DNA from: Anaerozeibacter sp031551775
GTDB lineage: Bacteria; Bacillota; Clostridia; Christensenellales; Aristaeellaceae
DNA: 33,222 nt
Assembly: GCA_031551775.1 (NCBI GenBank)
Contig: JAVBND010000102.1
Location: forward strand, 1-33,222
Direction: 5' to 3'
Shown: one piece after another, positions 31,836-33,222 of the stretch
How positions within the stretch are numbered: the stretch's first letter is position 1
Layout: every line of letters starts with the position of its first letter
Notes under the pieces: generated by a model
What the model was told of the DNA's origin: nothing
The model's database searches: none
The model's input: the letters and a program-made list of their open reading frames with translations, nothing else
Program-made: the position numbers and the translations under genes

Positions 31836-32756
31836 ATGAACGCCATGAACGACCGCCATTTGTACAGCGTATACTTCGCGCCCCGTGGCGTGGTGCGCAT
31901 GACCCAGATGGGACAGACCATCGCCGCCAGGCACTTAAGTCCCTTTGACCGGTTGATCGGCATCGTGGGCGAAGCAGGGTCGGGCAAAAGCATGCTGGTC
32001 AAGGGCATGTTTCCGGGCCTTGAGATGACCAACGACGACAATGGCGTGAACGTCAGGCCGCTGCCGATCCTGTCGGTTGACGAAGGCGGGTTCTTCAGCC
32101 CCCACACCTACCACCTCGACATACGCTTTGAGTCGGCGTTTACGCAGATGGGCGTGCTGGCCGAGGCGGTGGAGACGGCCCTCAAACTTGGCAAGCGCGT
32201 GGTTGTCGAGCATTTTGATCTTTTGCGCCCGTTTATCTCCTTCAACGCGGAGCTCTTAATCGGCGTGGGCGAAGAGATTCTGGTCACGCGGCCTACGATA
32301 TTTGGCCCGCATCCGGCGGACATCGCGCAGATCGTGTTCAAATCGATTGTATACCGCAAGATGGCGCATACGGCGGAGGATTTATCGGAGCAGGAGCTGA
32401 TGCGCCAGACCGATATGCCCTTTAAGCACGGCGACGTCCGGCATGGTTTTGTGCTTGAGTTTGACGCTCACCCGCAAATCGATGTCCCCAAGATTGAGCA
32501 ATTCGTGAAGGATCAAGTTGCGCTGGATCTGCCAGTTTCGTTTCGGGACGAAAATCACATCATGTTTGGCGATCACCCGCACATGTGTACCGGCCCGCGC
32601 ATGCACGTGCGCTCGACCGGCGAGATCGAGGGGTTTGGCATGGTGCCGAAAATCATGTACGACAACATGTCAGAAAAACATCTGCTGGTGGGTCTGGTCG
32701 GCGGCGTGAACCTCGACGATGTAAGCGATCTAAACAGGATTCACATGTACAACTGA
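31836..32756 (+). CDS. P-loop protein with AlaRS second-additional-domain-like C-terminus
   Basis: A 306-residue soluble protein. YSVYFAPRG (10-18) opens it. Residues 40-60 carry a Walker A, GEAGSGKS (45-52), followed by LVKGMFPGLE and TNDDNGVNVRP. RVVVEHFDLL (121-130) may act as Walker B. The second half resembles the tRNA_SAD editing domain of alanyl-tRNA synthetase. It has YRKMAHTAED where that domain has HTATH, and CTGPRMHVRSTGEIEGFG (251-268) where it has CGGTHV-x-NTGEIG. The first zinc-type pair keeps only one His (178), and Cys251/His257 are spaced wider than usual. I recall this architecture as an uncharacterised family in Clostridia. Its function is unknown; nucleotide-driven action on tRNA or an amino-acid derivative is inference. 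GGGAGG lies 7 nt before the ATG at 31836. It is single, with its own promoter. Confidence 0.85.
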   Translation: MNAMNDRHLYSVYFAPRGVVRMTQMGQTIAARHLSPFDRLIGIVGEAGSGKSMLVKGMFPGLEMTNDDNGVNVRPLPILSVDEGGFFSPHTYHLDIRFESAFTQMGVLAEAVETALKLGKRVVVEHFDLLRPFISFNAELLIGVGEEILVTRPTIFGPHPADIAQIVFKSIVYRKMAHTAEDLSEQELMRQTDMPFKHGDVRHGFVLEFDAHPQIDVPKIEQFVKDQVALDLPVSFRDENHIMFGDHPHMCTGPRMHVRSTGEIEGFGMVPKIMYDNMSEKHLLVGLVGGVNLDDVSDLNRIHMYN

Positions 32757-32885
32757 CGCGCGGAAAAAAGGACGGTCAAGGCTGCCCAGTGATTCATCCA
32801 CTACAGAACGACAGGATAGAGTGAGCGAAGTCTGATTCTGGAATCGGAGGAAGAAAAGCGCCAGTTGACCGGAGCAGCGTCAGAA

Positions 32886-32984
32886 TTATTGATGAATTTC
32901 AAGCCTCGAAGCCAGCGCTCGGGCCTGTGCGGGCTCAAAGGCGACATAAAGACTGGAGCGCGCATGCGTATTCAACTGATCCAT
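32886..32984 (-). pseudogene. IS630-family transposase fragment
   Basis: Thirty-two residues that begin MDQLNTHARSSLYVAF and go on to ARALASRLEIH before a stop. This matches the middle of IS630-type DDE transposases, where D-N-L-N-T-H carries the second catalytic Asp and RLEIHYTPKHGSWLN follows. Here the frame stops right after EIH, and on the other side it runs into a hairpin. Both flanks of the enzyme are missing, so this is a remnant. The family call rests on a short match. Confidence 0.6.
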
Positions 32985-32985
32985 G

Positions 32986-33018
32986 CCCTTCCCCGCCGCT
33001 GGTTGCTGCGGGGAAGGG
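32986..33018. terminator. GC-rich hairpin, first of three
   Basis: CCCTTCCCCGC (32986-32996) and GCGGGGAAGGG (33008-33018) form a perfect 11 bp stem with an 11 nt loop. No clear T run follows on either strand. It directly abuts the IS630 scrap. Confidence 0.55.
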
Positions 33019-33046
33019 CGCAAATATATAGTAACAGTGGTGACTG

Positions 33047-33072
33047 GGGGCTGTTGCACAAGCAACAGCCCC
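33047..33072. repeat. GCTGTTGC hairpin, relative of 17883-17912
   Basis: GGGGCTGTTGC (33047-33057) and GCAACAGCCCC (33062-33072) form a perfect 11 bp stem with a 4 nt loop. It shares GCTGTTGCACAAGC with the hairpin at 17883-17912, with changed outer pairs still complementary. Confidence 0.65.
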
Positions 33073-33081
33073 ACCTCGCCG

Positions 33082-33121
33082 AAAAAAAGCTGGCGACTCC
33101 AAAAGGAGAAGCCAGTTTTTT
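33082..33121. terminator. bidirectional intrinsic terminator
   Basis: A run of A, then CTGGC (33090-33094) and CTCC (33097-33100) pairing with GGAG (33105-33108) and GCCAG (33111-33115), then six T. It has the A-stem-T form that can work on both strands. It could end a gene entering from the right on the minus strand as well as plus-strand transcripts. Confidence 0.85.
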
Positions 33122-33222
33122 GTCGAATAGTATAAATGTGAACAACCATCAACGAGACGAGTATATCAGCATCGCGAACGGATGTCAACAGCTAAGATTG
33201 GCGATATGCTCAGAGAGAATCC

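Larger units (their letters stand above)
32757..33222. other. gene-poor right end with decayed mobile DNA
   Basis: 466 bp holding no intact gene that I can support. 32757-32885 shows nothing recognisable. 32886-32984 is an IS630-type transposase scrap. 32986-33121 carries three hairpins in a row. The last 100 bases are AT-richer and may lead into a gene beyond the window. Confidence 0.6.

Noticed and set aside
32985..33188. Longer minus-strand frame leading into the IS630 scrap
   Set aside because: It runs through three hairpins, including a terminator, and only the part after 32984 looks like protein.
33182..33222. Possible gene start at the right edge (MSTAKIGDMLREN)
   Set aside because: Protein-like but only 13 codons are visible and no ribosome site is seen, so it cannot be supported.

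Overview
The window looks like a GC-rich member of the Bacillota, probably class Clostridia. A Christensenellales-type gut lineage is my guess and is not proven here. The grounds are consensus sigma-A promoters (TTGACA, 17 bp, TATAAT), strong AGGAGG-type ribosome sites, a PrsA-type foldase lipoprotein, a Clostridia-style mre operon, and a Big_2 (bacterial Ig-like) surface protein. Most of the window is ordinary chromosome. Degraded mobile DNA lies at both ends.

Left edge (1-640): the 3' end of an IS3-family insertion sequence abuts a tyrosine recombinase cut off in its catalytic domain. A set of TTAGCAG repeats and the 3' end of a tRNA-Thr(GGU) gene follow. This looks like the edge of an old tRNA-associated island.

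Minus-strand block (823-13927): one long run of genes read right to left. Its promoter-proximal end holds maf, mreB, mreC, mreD, mrdA (PBP2), minD and rodA, the machinery for rod-shaped wall growth plus a division-site ATPase. A PfkB-type sugar kinase, homoserine dehydrogenase, an alpha/beta-hydrolase-like protein and a prsA-like foldase follow. Three things stand out. MreB has lost residues that are normally near-invariant in its ATPase site and carries an acidic insertion. MinD has no MinC or MinE beside it. The mreC-mreD gap is filled by about 520 bp of different palindromes.

Plus-strand block (14176-17863): a DUF1508/YegP-like protein with a perfect promoter, then a carbohydrate or glycerol-phosphate ABC importer (binding protein and two permeases, no ATPase). 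A minus-strand Hsp20 gene follows.

Plus-strand block (18568-22353): an AlaX-type alanyl-tRNA editing protein, a MATE exporter and a HAD phosphatase in one operon, then a small three-helix membrane protein with its own promoter and a strong terminator.

Right part (22432-33222): a hybrid sensor histidine kinase with two receiver domains, a secreted protein of about 2059 residues built of Big_2 repeats, and a protein joining a P-loop ATPase-like domain to a segment resembling the second additional domain (SAD) of alanyl-tRNA synthetase. The window ends with a scrap of IS630-type transposase and three stacked hairpins. The P-loop/SAD protein and the altered MreB are the best candidates for undescribed biology. 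No CRISPR array, rRNA or recognisable riboswitch was seen.
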